A DNA stretch of 64,000 nt from Rhodobacter sp. GTDB lineage: Bacteria > Pseudomonadota > Alphaproteobacteria > Rhodobacterales > Rhodobacteraceae. Positions 28,246 to 36,357 of the stretch are shown piece by piece (position 1 is the first letter of the stretch; each line of letters begins with the position of its first letter). Both the position numbers and the translations under genes were made by a program. The stretch spans positions 62,001 through 126,000 of the forward strand of contig JAIXUH010000034.1 in NCBI GenBank assembly GCA_027484145.1, written 5' to 3'. A model generated the notes under the pieces. That model ran no database searches. It had not been told where the DNA came from and saw only the letters and a list, made by a program, of their open reading frames with translations.

Positions 28246-28294
28246 GGGGGTTTCACACCCCCGCACCCCCGTGGGATATTTGGAGAAGGGGAAG
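28246..28294 (+). repeat. Dispersed hairpin + GGGATATTTG element, copy A
   Basis: A short hairpin GGGGGTTTCACACCCCC is followed by CACCCCC and a 22-base core at 28273-28294 that begins GGGATATTTG and ends GAAGGGGAAG. Three further copies are at 34706-34760 (reverse), 49925-49982 and 57437-57487. This copy is intergenic, upstream of the small basic protein gene. Confidence 0.7.
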
Positions 28295-28420
28295 CGGATA
28301 AGGCCATTGCTGGATTGCGCCGGCGGCGGATCACAGCTTTGGGTGATGCGGGCCTGCTTGTGCCGGGGCGGGGTTTCAGGCAAGAGCGGGGCCGCTGAGA
28401 TCGAGGACGAGGGCACGACG

Positions 28421-28585
28421 ATGGATTACAAGAAATCGGGCAACCCCAAGCCCAACAAGAACACGCCACCCCATCAGGAACATAATCAGAAGGGTGGCAA
28501 GGCCAACCCCTATGGTGCCACGCCTGCCAAGCAGGATCTGCTGGAGCGGATGAAGGCGGCGGCCGAGGCGAAAAAGAAGAGCTGA
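28421..28585 (+). CDS. Small basic hydrophilic protein of unknown function
   Basis: The protein has 54 residues, starting MDYKKSGNPKPNKNTPPHQE and ending in a short Lys/Ala/Glu-rich helix (LLERMKAAAEAKKKS). GAGGACGAGGG upstream of the ATG gives a plausible ribosome binding site. Composition (Lys, Asn, Pro rich, no hydrophobic core) suggests a disordered cytoplasmic protein. I recall similar 50-60-residue proteins in other Rhodobacteraceae, but no function is known to me. Confidence 0.6.
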   Translation: MDYKKSGNPKPNKNTPPHQEHNQKGGKANPYGATPAKQDLLERMKAAAEAKKKS

Positions 28586-28779
28586 GGGCTGGTTTTTTCG
28601 TAGGTCGGCGCTTTTGCCACGTGCGGCCAAGATGGTGCCCTGCGCAATGCCGTGCCGAGTGGAGTGGCGGCGATGTGTGCCGAACGCGGCTGGCACGGCC
28701 GGTCTGTACGGCGGTGCCCCTGTTGGTGCACGCGGCGCATCGGCTTTTCACGCGGCCCGGCCCGCGCTAGGCTGCGGTG

Positions 28780-29679
28780 ATGATCGACAAGTTGGAAATG
28801 TTTCTGGCCCTTGCGCGCGAAAGCCATTTTGGCCGCGCGGCGGACAGCCTTGGGATTGCGCAGCCCAGTCTTTCGGCCGGGATAAAGCAGCTGGAGGCGC
28901 AGCTTGGGGTGCAGCTGGTCTGGCGCGGGTCGCGGTTTGGCGGGCTGACACCCGAGGGGCAGCGGGTCTTGCAATGGGCGCGGCAGATCGTGGCGGATAC
29001 CCGCACCATGAAGGAAGAGATGCGGGCCGTGCGCCATGGCTTGTCGGGCAATCTGCGGCTGGCGGCGATTCCGACGGCGCTGACCGTGGCGGCCGACCTG
29101 ACCGCGCGGTTTTCGCAGCGCCATCCGGGGGTGCGCATTGCGGTGCTGTCGGCGACATCGGTGGGGATTCTGTCGATGCTGGAGGATCTGGAGGTCGATG
29201 CGGGCATCACCTATCTGGACAACGAACCGCTGGGCCGGGTGCTGACGGTGCCGCTTTACCGCGAGAGTTATAGCTTTGTCTGTTCGGCGCGGTCGCCCTT
29301 GGCCGGGCGGGTACGGCTGGGCTGGGCCGAGATTGCCGGTCAGCCCCTGTGCCTTTTGACGCCCGACATGCAGAACCGCCGCATCATCAATGCGCATTTC
29401 CTCGATGCCGGGGTGGATGTGCAGCCGGCGGTCGAGTCGAATTCGACCGTGGTGCTGATGAGCCATGTGGAAACCGGCGACTGGGCGACGATTCTGCCCG
29501 GGCGGATGGCGAGCTTTCTGGCGGCGGGCAAGGCGGTGGCGATCGTGCCGTTGGATCAGGATACGCCGCCCCATGCCGTTGGCCTGATTGCGCCATGGCG
29601 CGAACCCCATACGCCGGTGCTGGCGGCGCTGATGGCCGAAGCCAAGGCCCTGGCCGATATCGCGGACACGGGGGCGTAA
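28780..29679 (+). CDS. LysR-family regulator, FdsR-like
   Basis: The protein has 299-300 residues; ATG 28780 is preferred over the adjacent GTG. The N-terminal HTH (residues 1-60) is MIDKLEMFLALARESHFGRA followed by LGIAQPSLSAGIKQLEAQLG. The effector domain contains EVDAGITYLDNEPLGRV and LCLLTPDMQNRRIINAHF. These segments closely match the LysR regulators I know beside fdsGBA formate dehydrogenase genes in Rhodobacteraceae. No fds gene is in the window, so its target is open. Confidence 0.85.
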   Translation: MIDKLEMFLALARESHFGRAADSLGIAQPSLSAGIKQLEAQLGVQLVWRGSRFGGLTPEGQRVLQWARQIVADTRTMKEEMRAVRHGLSGNLRLAAIPTALTVAADLTARFSQRHPGVRIAVLSATSVGILSMLEDLEVDAGITYLDNEPLGRVLTVPLYRESYSFVCSARSPLAGRVRLGWAEIAGQPLCLLTPDMQNRRIINAHFLDAGVDVQPAVESNSTVVLMSHVETGDWATILPGRMASFLAAGKAVAIVPLDQDTPPHAVGLIAPWREPHTPVLAALMAEAKALADIADTGA

Positions 29680-29763
29680 AGGCCGGGGGCGAGCCCTTGC
29701 CCCTGTGGCCCCGGCAGAGCAGTCCGCTGCAAAATGCCATGTCAGGTGAAAGGGGGGGGCGAT

Positions 29764-30204
29764 AGGCTGAAGGGAATTGATCCGCGACTGCATGCTAATG
29801 TCCTTTGGGCGCTGCGGGCGATCGGGCACGGTGACTTTGTCGTTGTCGTGGATACCAACTTTCCGGCCGACAGCATTGCGCGCCATAAGGTAGCGGGGCG
29901 TTTGCTTCGAATGGAGAACCGGGCCGCCACGCAGGCGGTGCAGGCCATTTTGACGGTGCTGCCGCAGGATACCTTTGTGCCGGATTTCGCGGGCCAGATG
30001 GAGGTGGTGGTCGAACCAGCCACAGTTCCGACCGTGCAGGCTGGGGTGGACCGCGCCGAAGGCAAGCCGCTTATTGTGCCGGGGATCGCGCCTTTTGCCT
30101 TTTACGATCTGGCCAATGGCGCCTATGAGGCGATTTAGACCGGGGAGCGGCGGTTTTGCAGCGGCGTCATGCTGCGCGAGGGCGTGATCGGGCCAGAGGC
30201 CTAG
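29764..30204 (+). pseudogene. FucU/RbsD-family mutarotase, start lost and amber stop
   Basis: The translation LKGIDPRLHANVLWALRAIG, then DTNFPADSIARH, matches the RbsD/FucU family, which interconverts sugar anomers (pyranose/furanose or alpha/beta). Where ATG is expected the sequence has AGG (29764-29766, then CTG AAG GGA). An in-frame TAG at 30136-30138 interrupts the gene. Reading past it gives TGERRFCSGVMLREGVIGPE, the normal FucU C-terminus, to a TAG at 30202. Two independent lesions with conserved flanks indicate recent decay. It is followed directly by a broken ribokinase gene. Confidence 0.8.
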
Positions 30205-30207
30205 ACC

Positions 30208-31122
30208 ATGGGCAAGCCGGTTGTCGTTCTGGGCGTATTCAAGGCCGACTTCACCTGTCGCGCCCTGCGGATGCCACGCCTTGGCGAAACGGTGATAGGG
30301 CTGGAATTCCGCCTTTGGCCGGGGGAATGGGTCCAATCAGGCGGTGGCGGCCGCGCGGGGGGGCGATGTGCATATGCTCACCCGCCTTGGCGTCCATGAC
30401 TTTGCCACCCTTGTTCGAAACCCATAGGCCCAAGTGGGGGTGACGCCGAAAGTAATGGCATACCCCTAAAGCCATACCGGATCGCTCTTTAACTTTCTGG
30501 AGGCGGTCGTCGGGCAGAATGCCATTATCTCCCGCGAGGGTGCTGACGAACTCATCTCGCCCGCTGGTATCGTGGCGCGGCGGGATCTGATCGAAGGGGC
30601 CGGGGTGTGCGTCACCCAGTGCGAACAGCCGATGAAGGCCGCCTTGCGTGGCCTTCAAATCGCACGCACAGCGCGGGTGACCACCAACCCGAACCCCGCG
30701 TCTGCGGCAGAGTTGCACGGTGCGATGCTGGCGCTGTGTGACCTGTTCATACACCTCGAATCCGAGGCGGAAGCCCTGACCGGCATTGTCGTGGCCACCT
30801 GTGCCGATGCCGAGGCGGCGGCAGACCGGTTGATTGCGCGCGGCGTGGCGGCCGCGATCATCACGCAGGCGGGCGCAGGGGATGCTCTATCGCAAGAGGG
30901 GCGTCAGCCTGCGTGTTCCCGCGCGCGCCGGGCCTGGTTGTGGATACCGCGAGGGTGGGCGATGCCTGCAACGGCGGTCTGGCCACCGCCCTGCCTGAAG
31001 GCTGCCCGATCGAGGAGGCCTTGCGTTTTGGGATCGCGGTTGCGGGCATTTCCGTTACCCGTCAGGGCGAAGCCGTCGGCATGCCTGCGCTGGCGGCAAT
31101 TCATGCCTTTCTGGACTCCTGA
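30208..31122 (+). pseudogene. Ribokinase-like PfkB kinase, multiply frameshifted
   Basis: ATG 30208 opens MGKPVVVLGVFKADFTCRAL in frame 1. Near 30325 the match moves to frame 2 (SNQAVAAA, DVHMLTRLGVHDFATLVRNP), which has TAG at 30425 and TAA at 30467 and continues through ARVTTNPNPASAAE and ESEAEALTGI. Near 30880 and again near 30920 the frame shifts, and the gene ends in frame 1 with GLVVDTARVGDACNGGLATA. The anion-hole motif AGAGDA has become ARVGDA. A normal ribokinase would be about 300 residues, and this span fits. With fucU it is a relic of a sugar uptake operon. Confidence 0.82.
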
Positions 31123-31135
31123 TCTGCGGTGCGCC

Positions 31136-31936
31136 TCATGCCCAGACCTGATCGGGGTCGGGCAGGGGGATCGCGGCCAGCAGGTCGCGGGTGTACTCGG
31201 CCTGCGGGTTTGCGAACAACTCTGCCGTGGCGCGGTCTTCCACGATCTCGCCCCGGTGCAGCACGATCACCCGGCGGCACAGACGGCGGATCACCGACAG
31301 ATCGTGGCTGATGAAGGCCAATGTCAGCCCAAGTTCGCGTACAAGCCCCTCCAGCAGCGCCAGCACCTGCGCCTGTGACGACACGTCGAGCCCCGACACG
31401 ATTTCGTCGGCCAGAATGAACTCCGGCTCCATCGCGATGGCGCGGGCAATCCCCACCCTCTGGCGTTGCCCCCCCGAAAGTTCGTGCGGATAGCGCGCGG
31501 CAAAGCCGCGGGGCAGGCCCACATGATCCAGCGCGCGGCCCACTCGGCCTTGGATGCCCTCAAAGCCGTGCAGCGCCAAGGGGCTGCCGATCAGCCGCCC
31601 CACGGTGTGGCGCGGGTTCAGGCTGCTCATCGGGTCCTGAAAGATCATCTGGAACCGTCGGCGCAGGGGCCGCAACGCAGCATCATCCAGATGGGTGATG
31701 TCGGTGCCATCAAAGCGGATGCTGCCGCCCGATGGCTCCAACAACCGCACCAAGGCCCGCCCAAGCGTTGATTTGCCCGAGCCTGACCCGCCAACGATGC
31801 CCGCCACCTCGCCCTTGGGCAGGCTAAAGGACAGGTCGCGCAAGATCTCGATCCGTGGCGCTGCGCCGAACAGCGGCTTGGCGGTCATGTCCGCCAGTGA
31901 CAGGCGCAGGTTCTGAACGGTGTAGAGGTCAGCCAT
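31136..31936 (-). CDS. Peptide-type ABC importer ATP-binding protein (DppF-like)
   Basis: The protein has 266 residues from ATG 31936 (MADLYTVQNLRLSL), overlapping the previous gene by 8 bases. Walker A is GGSGSGKSTLGR, followed by LSGGQRQRVGIARAI, Walker B EFILADEIVSGLD and the switch HDLSVI. The QMIFQDPMSSLNPRHTVG Q-loop is diagnostic for the Opp/Dpp family. It is the last gene of the five-gene importer operon. Confidence 0.88.
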   Translation of the reverse strand: MADLYTVQNLRLSLADMTAKPLFGAAPRIEILRDLSFSLPKGEVAGIVGGSGSGKSTLGRALVRLLEPSGGSIRFDGTDITHLDDAALRPLRRRFQMIFQDPMSSLNPRHTVGRLIGSPLALHGFEGIQGRVGRALDHVGLPRGFAARYPHELSGGQRQRVGIARAIAMEPEFILADEIVSGLDVSSQAQVLALLEGLVRELGLTLAFISHDLSVIRRLCRRVIVLHRGEIVEDRATAELFANPQAEYTRDLLAAIPLPDPDQVWA

Positions 31937-32810
31937 GCCACACCCCATCGGCGGCGGCCACTTCGGCGCGCACCGCATCCATCACCGTCTGCGGCACCGG
32001 GGTCAGCGATCCCTCTGGGTCGGTGTATTTCGGCGTCGCGGCTAGCAGAGCGCGCGAATAGGCATGGCGCGGTGCGGCAAAGAAGTCGCGCACCGGCGCA
32101 TCCTCGACCACCATCCCTGCATAAAGCACACTCAGGCTTTGGCAGACCTTCGAGACCACGCCCAAGTCATGCGTCACGAACAACAATGCTGTGCCATGGC
32201 GTTCCTGCATCCCCTTGATCAGGCGCAGGATCTGCTTTTGCACCGTGACATCCAGCGCCGTGGTCGGCTCATCTGCCACGATCAGCTTGGGTTCTGCCGC
32301 AAAGGCCGATGCGATCAGGATGCGCTGCCGCATACCACCCGAAAGCTCATGCGGATAGGCGCGCATCACGCGGGCAGGGTCGGTGATCTGCACCTCCTCC
32401 AGCAGGGCAAGGGCGCGGCTTTCGGCGCGGGCGCGATCCCAGCCAAGGATATGCACCAGACGGTCGGTGATCTGGGGCCCGATCCGGCGCGATGGGTTAA
32501 GCGCCGTCAGTGGGTCTTGCGGGATCAGCGCGGCCTTGGCCCCGATGATACGCCGCCGCGCCATGGGTGGCATGGCCAGCAGGTTCTGCCCATCCAGCCA
32601 GACCTCGCCCTCCACGACCTCGACCGCGCGGGGCAGAATGCCCAGAATGGCCTTGCCGATCATCGACTTGCCCGCCCCGGATTCGCCCACCAGCGCGCGC
32701 ACTTCGCCGGCGCCCACCGACAGCGAGACAGATCGCAGCAGCCGCGGCGTCTCACCTATGATCCGCAGCGACAGGTTGCTGACCTGCAAGAACGGCATCT
32801 GCGGGTCCAT
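31929..32810 (-). CDS. Peptide-type ABC importer ATP-binding protein (DppD-like)
   Basis: The protein has 293 residues. Walker A is GESGAGKSMIGKAILG, the Q-loop LIPQDPLTALNPSRRIG, the signature LSGGMRQRILIASAF and Walker B KLIVADEPTTALD. The C-terminal extension ends in the Opp/Dpp-type AATPK followed by EGSLTPVP. It pairs with the DppF-like subunit. It starts in the last base of the permease stop. Confidence 0.88.
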   Translation of the reverse strand: MDPQMPFLQVSNLSLRIIGETPRLLRSVSLSVGAGEVRALVGESGAGKSMIGKAILGILPRAVEVVEGEVWLDGQNLLAMPPMARRRIIGAKAALIPQDPLTALNPSRRIGPQITDRLVHILGWDRARAESRALALLEEVQITDPARVMRAYPHELSGGMRQRILIASAFAAEPKLIVADEPTTALDVTVQKQILRLIKGMQERHGTALLFVTHDLGVVSKVCQSLSVLYAGMVVEDAPVRDFFAAPRHAYSRALLAATPKYTDPEGSLTPVPQTVMDAVRAEVAAADGVWHG

Positions 32811-33670
32811 CAGCGCAACACCGGGTCAAAGCGGTCTTTCAGCCCTTCGCCAAGCTGGCTGAAGGACAGAACGGTCAGGAAAAGGGTGGCCAGCGGAAAC
32901 ACCAGCACCCACCACGACTGGTGAATGGCGCTGCGCCCTTCGGCGATCATCCCGCCCCACGTGGGGTCATCAGTGGAAATCGACAGGTTCACGAACGACA
33001 AGATCGCCTCGACAATCACCGCAATCCCCATTTCCAGCGTCAACAGCACCACGATCGTCGGCAGCACATTGGGCAAAATCTCCTCCACCATCGTGCCCAG
33101 CCGCCCGCGCCCCGCCACGCGCGATGAGGCGACATAGTCCATCGCCCCCTGCGCCATCGCCTCGGCCCGGATCACGCGGGCAAAGCGGGTCCAGTCGATG
33201 ACGACAATGGCAATGATGATCGAGGTCAGCCCCGGCCCCAGCACGGCAATCAGCAGGATGGAAAACAGAACCGGTGGAAAGGCCATCCAGATGTCGATCA
33301 TCCGGCTGATCACCACATCCACCCAACCTCGCAGAAACCCGGCCAGCAGGCCCAGCGTCGCGCCCAACAGTCCGGTGACCGTGCCCGCAATCAGCGCCAC
33401 CAAAAGCGCGATCCGCGCGCCATGCATGATCCGGCTCAACACGTCACGGCCCAGCGAATCCGTGCCCAGCCAATACCCTGGCTCCGACCCCGCCACCCAG
33501 AAGGGCGGCAGTCGGCCAAGGAACAGATCCTGCGCCAAGGGGTCTTTGGGTGCAATCCACGGCGCCAGCAGCGCCACCACCACCAAAAGCCCCAGCCACA
33601 GCCCCGAGAGCCAGAGCCGCACCCCTGCCCGCCGCCTCACGCGGCCGCGCCCATCCGTCAGATCAACCAT
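32810..33670 (-). CDS. Peptide-type ABC importer permease (DppC-like)
   Basis: The protein has 286 residues with six membrane segments. YWLGTDSLGRDVLSRIMHGAR is the DppC/OppC signature after the first periplasmic loop, and the EAA loop is VIRAEAMAQGAMDYVASSRV. It overlaps the upstream permease gene by 8 bases. Confidence 0.88.
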   Translation of the reverse strand: MVDLTDGRGRVRRRAGVRLWLSGLWLGLLVVVALLAPWIAPKDPLAQDLFLGRLPPFWVAGSEPGYWLGTDSLGRDVLSRIMHGARIALLVALIAGTVTGLLGATLGLLAGFLRGWVDVVISRMIDIWMAFPPVLFSILLIAVLGPGLTSIIIAIVVIDWTRFARVIRAEAMAQGAMDYVASSRVAGRGRLGTMVEEILPNVLPTIVVLLTLEMGIAVIVEAILSFVNLSISTDDPTWGGMIAEGRSAIHQSWWVLVFPLATLFLTVLSFSQLGEGLKDRFDPVLR

Positions 33671-34673
33671 GCCGCAACCTCGGGTTCAAGGCGGCATAGG
33701 TCAGGTCCACCAGCAGGTTTACGCCGGTAAAGATCGCGGCAAACAGCAGGACAATGCCCTGGATCAGCGGCAGGTCACGGTTGATCACCGCATCAATGGC
33801 CAGATTGCCCAAGCCCTCATAGGAAAACAGCCGCTCGATGATCACCGTGCCCCCGATCAGAAAGGTGAACTGCACCCCCACCAGCGTCAGCGTCGGCAAT
33901 ACTGCATTGGGCAGGGCCTCGCGCAGGATGACATGGTTTTCGCCGTACCCTTTGGTGCGGCTCAGCGTGACATAATCCAGATGCATGGTTTCCTTCAGGC
34001 TTTGCTTCAGCAACTGCCCGATGATGGCCGCCAGCGGAATGCACAGCGCCAAAGCGGGCAGCAGCATGTGCGACACGATATCCAGCCACAGGTCAAACCG
34101 CAGCCGCGCGAGGCTTTCGAACAGATAAAACCCCGTGGTGAAAGGCAATTCCAGCGACGGCGTCACCCGGCCCGAGATGTGGAAGACCGGCCAAAGCACC
34201 CCGAACAGCAAGATCAGGATCAGACCCCACAAGAAATCCGGCACCGACAGCGCCATACCATTGGCCACATCTATGGCCCCTTCGCGCCGCGTGCCCCGCC
34301 CGCGTGTCCCGATCAGTGCCGCCGCCCCGCCCAGAATGACCGCGATCACCAGCGCCATGATTGACAATTCCAGCGTGGCCGGCAGACGACCCAGCACAAG
34401 GTCCAACACCGGCTGCCGCGTGGTGATCGAGGTGCCGAAATCCCCGCCCAGCACACCCTGCACCCAGATCAGGAACTGCGACGGAATGGATTTGTCCAAC
34501 CCATAAAGTGCCGTCAACCGCGCCACATCTGCCTCAGTGGCACCCGGCGGCAGCATCATGGCAATCGGGTTTCCGGGCACAACCCGGATGACAAAGAACA
34601 CGATGATCGCCACCCCCGCCAGCGTTACCGCCGTCGTCGCCAGCCGCATCAAAAACGTCCGCAAAAGCTGCAT
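33663..34673 (-). CDS. Peptide-type ABC importer permease (DppB-like)
   Basis: The protein has 336 residues. The N-terminus ATTAVTLAGVAIIVFFVIRV with VVPGNPIA and the later SLKETMHLDYVTLSRTKGYG are characteristic of OppB/DppB permeases. It forms the channel with the DppC-like subunit. Between it and the binding-protein gene lies one copy of the dispersed GGGATATTTG element. Confidence 0.88.
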   Translation of the reverse strand: MQLLRTFLMRLATTAVTLAGVAIIVFFVIRVVPGNPIAMMLPPGATEADVARLTALYGLDKSIPSQFLIWVQGVLGGDFGTSITTRQPVLDLVLGRLPATLELSIMALVIAVILGGAAALIGTRGRGTRREGAIDVANGMALSVPDFLWGLILILLFGVLWPVFHISGRVTPSLELPFTTGFYLFESLARLRFDLWLDIVSHMLLPALALCIPLAAIIGQLLKQSLKETMHLDYVTLSRTKGYGENHVILREALPNAVLPTLTLVGVQFTFLIGGTVIIERLFSYEGLGNLAIDAVINRDLPLIQGIVLLFAAIFTGVNLLVDLTYAALNPRLRHG

Positions 34674-34705
34674 GTCTTACATGACCTTCGGCGAATGCCC
34701 AAGGT

Positions 34706-34760
34706 CTTCCCCTTCTTCAAATATCCCACAGGGGGGTCCGGGGGGACGTGACGTCCCCCC
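34706..34760 (-). repeat. Dispersed hairpin + GGGATATTTG element, copy B
   Basis: Read on the minus strand, an inverted repeat of GGGGGGACGT and ACGTCCCCCC (34740-34760) is followed by GGACCCCCCTGT and a 22-base core (34727 down to 34706) that begins GGGATATTTG and ends GAAGGGGAAG. It lies between the binding-protein stop and the DppB-like start, so it may also moderate read-through in the operon. Confidence 0.7.
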
Positions 34761-34787
34761 GGCGCTCTCCGGTTCAGGACTGCCGGC

Positions 34788-36308
34788 TCAGGCCCGCGTC
34801 ATCAGATGCGGCAACAAGGCACCCGAGGCATGCGGTGTCACCTTTACGCCCGGCGCATGCAGGATGGGCTGGACATATTGCAGCAAGGGAATGACCAGCG
34901 CGTTGTCGGCGATATACTTGTCCACCGCCTTCCAGCCATCGATGCGCTTGGCTTCATCCGCCTCACCCCACAGCGGCCCGATCATGCCGATCAGATCCTC
35001 GCCATCCCAGACCGAATGCGGCGAGGGGCCGAACATTGCAAATCCGGTCGATGTCGTCGGATCCCCCACCGAGTTGCCCCAGTTGTAGAAGGCCGCCGGG
35101 GCCAACTGGTCTGCTGCGCGCAATTCATAATGCTTGGCGATTTCGTAGACCTCGATTTCGGCCTCGATCCCCACCTTGCGCCACAGGCCCACGATGGCCT
35201 GCACCATCTCGTAATCCTTGGGTTTGAAGCCCTTGGTGGTCTGGATCTTGAACTTCACCGGGTTATCCGGGCCAAAGCCCGAGGCGGCCAGCAACTCGAT
35301 GGCCTTTGCCTCATCATAAGGCACGGTGATCGAGGCGTCATAGGCATCGTATTCCGGTGTCTGCAGAGTGTCGATCTTCACCCCATAGCCCGAAAGCAGG
35401 CGGTCGATGATGGTCTGCTTGTCAATGGCATAGGCCGCAGCCATCCGCACATTGGGGTCTTTCATAGCGTCGATGTCGTTCAGGAAGATCATGCCGATAT
35501 CCGACACGGGGGCCGCCGTGCCCGACAAACTGGCCTTCAGGCGGTCAAACTCTTCGTAAGGCACTTCCAGCGTCACATGGGCGTTGCCCGATTCCACCTC
35601 GGCCACGCGGGCGGCGGCATCGGTCACGAACTTGATCGTCACCGTCTCGAACGCGGGTTTGCCACCCCAATAGTTGGCATTGGCCTTCAACCGGACAAAG
35701 GCGTTGCGTTCGAACTTGTCGACCATATAGGGGCCGGTGCCGATGGGCGCGGCCTCGAACCCTTCGGCGCCGACCTTTTCGTAATATGCCTTAGGCAAAA
35801 CATAGCCGGTCAGGAAATACATCCACTTGAAGATGGTGGGGTCAAACTGCGCCACATCGGCGATGACTTTGTTCCCCTCGACCCGGTGGTTGGCCAGCGT
35901 GCCCCAGACGAACTGGATGGGGCTGCCGGTTTCCGGCTTGGCCACCCGCGCCAGCGACCACGCCACGTCCTCGGCGGTGAAGGGGCTGCCATCATGCCAT
36001 GTCACGCCCTCGCGCACGGTCATCCAGACTTGCTTCTTGTCGTCGCTCCAGCCCCATTCCGTCAACAGGCCGGGGGCAGGCGACAGGTCGGGCTGTTGCA
36101 GGATGAACTGGTCAAAGACCGATTGGTAAAGGCCCTGAATGGTGGGGTTCACGGCGCTGGGGCCAACGGTCGGGTCCCAGCTGGGCAGGGTGACGTTATA
36201 TGCAATTACAAGTTCTTCGATGGCTTGGGCGCGGGCGGGAAGGCCCAAGCCCCCAAGCGCCGCGGTGGCGACCGAAAGTTGCAGCATGGATCGGCGGTTA
36301 AGGTTCAT
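34788..36308 (-). CDS. Family 5 solute-binding protein, likely Tat-exported
   Basis: The protein has 506 residues of the DppA/OppA (SBP_bac_5) type. The N-terminus MNLNRRSMLQLSVATAALGG ending ARAQA carries a twin arginine and an AxA site, consistent with Tat export. Typical features include WGWSDDKKQVWMTVREGVTW and WHDGSPFTAEDVAWSLARV. It heads the importer operon and is separated by 49 bases from the flavoprotein gene upstream on the same strand, so ligand and pathway may be linked to the following catabolic genes. The ligand is unknown; this family also carries opines, glutathione and other non-peptides. Confidence 0.88.
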   Translation of the reverse strand: MNLNRRSMLQLSVATAALGGLGLPARAQAIEELVIAYNVTLPSWDPTVGPSAVNPTIQGLYQSVFDQFILQQPDLSPAPGLLTEWGWSDDKKQVWMTVREGVTWHDGSPFTAEDVAWSLARVAKPETGSPIQFVWGTLANHRVEGNKVIADVAQFDPTIFKWMYFLTGYVLPKAYYEKVGAEGFEAAPIGTGPYMVDKFERNAFVRLKANANYWGGKPAFETVTIKFVTDAAARVAEVESGNAHVTLEVPYEEFDRLKASLSGTAAPVSDIGMIFLNDIDAMKDPNVRMAAAYAIDKQTIIDRLLSGYGVKIDTLQTPEYDAYDASITVPYDEAKAIELLAASGFGPDNPVKFKIQTTKGFKPKDYEMVQAIVGLWRKVGIEAEIEVYEIAKHYELRAADQLAPAAFYNWGNSVGDPTTSTGFAMFGPSPHSVWDGEDLIGMIGPLWGEADEAKRIDGWKAVDKYIADNALVIPLLQYVQPILHAPGVKVTPHASGALLPHLMTRA

Positions 36309-36357
36309 TATGTTGGTCCCTGTTGGTGGTCTTTTGTTGACGTTGTTCTTTGTTGGT

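Noticed and set aside
29734-29763. ATG upstream of fucU that would make it start MPCQVKGGGD
   Set aside because: These residues do not belong to the family, which starts at the position now reading AGG; the gene is also interrupted by TAG.
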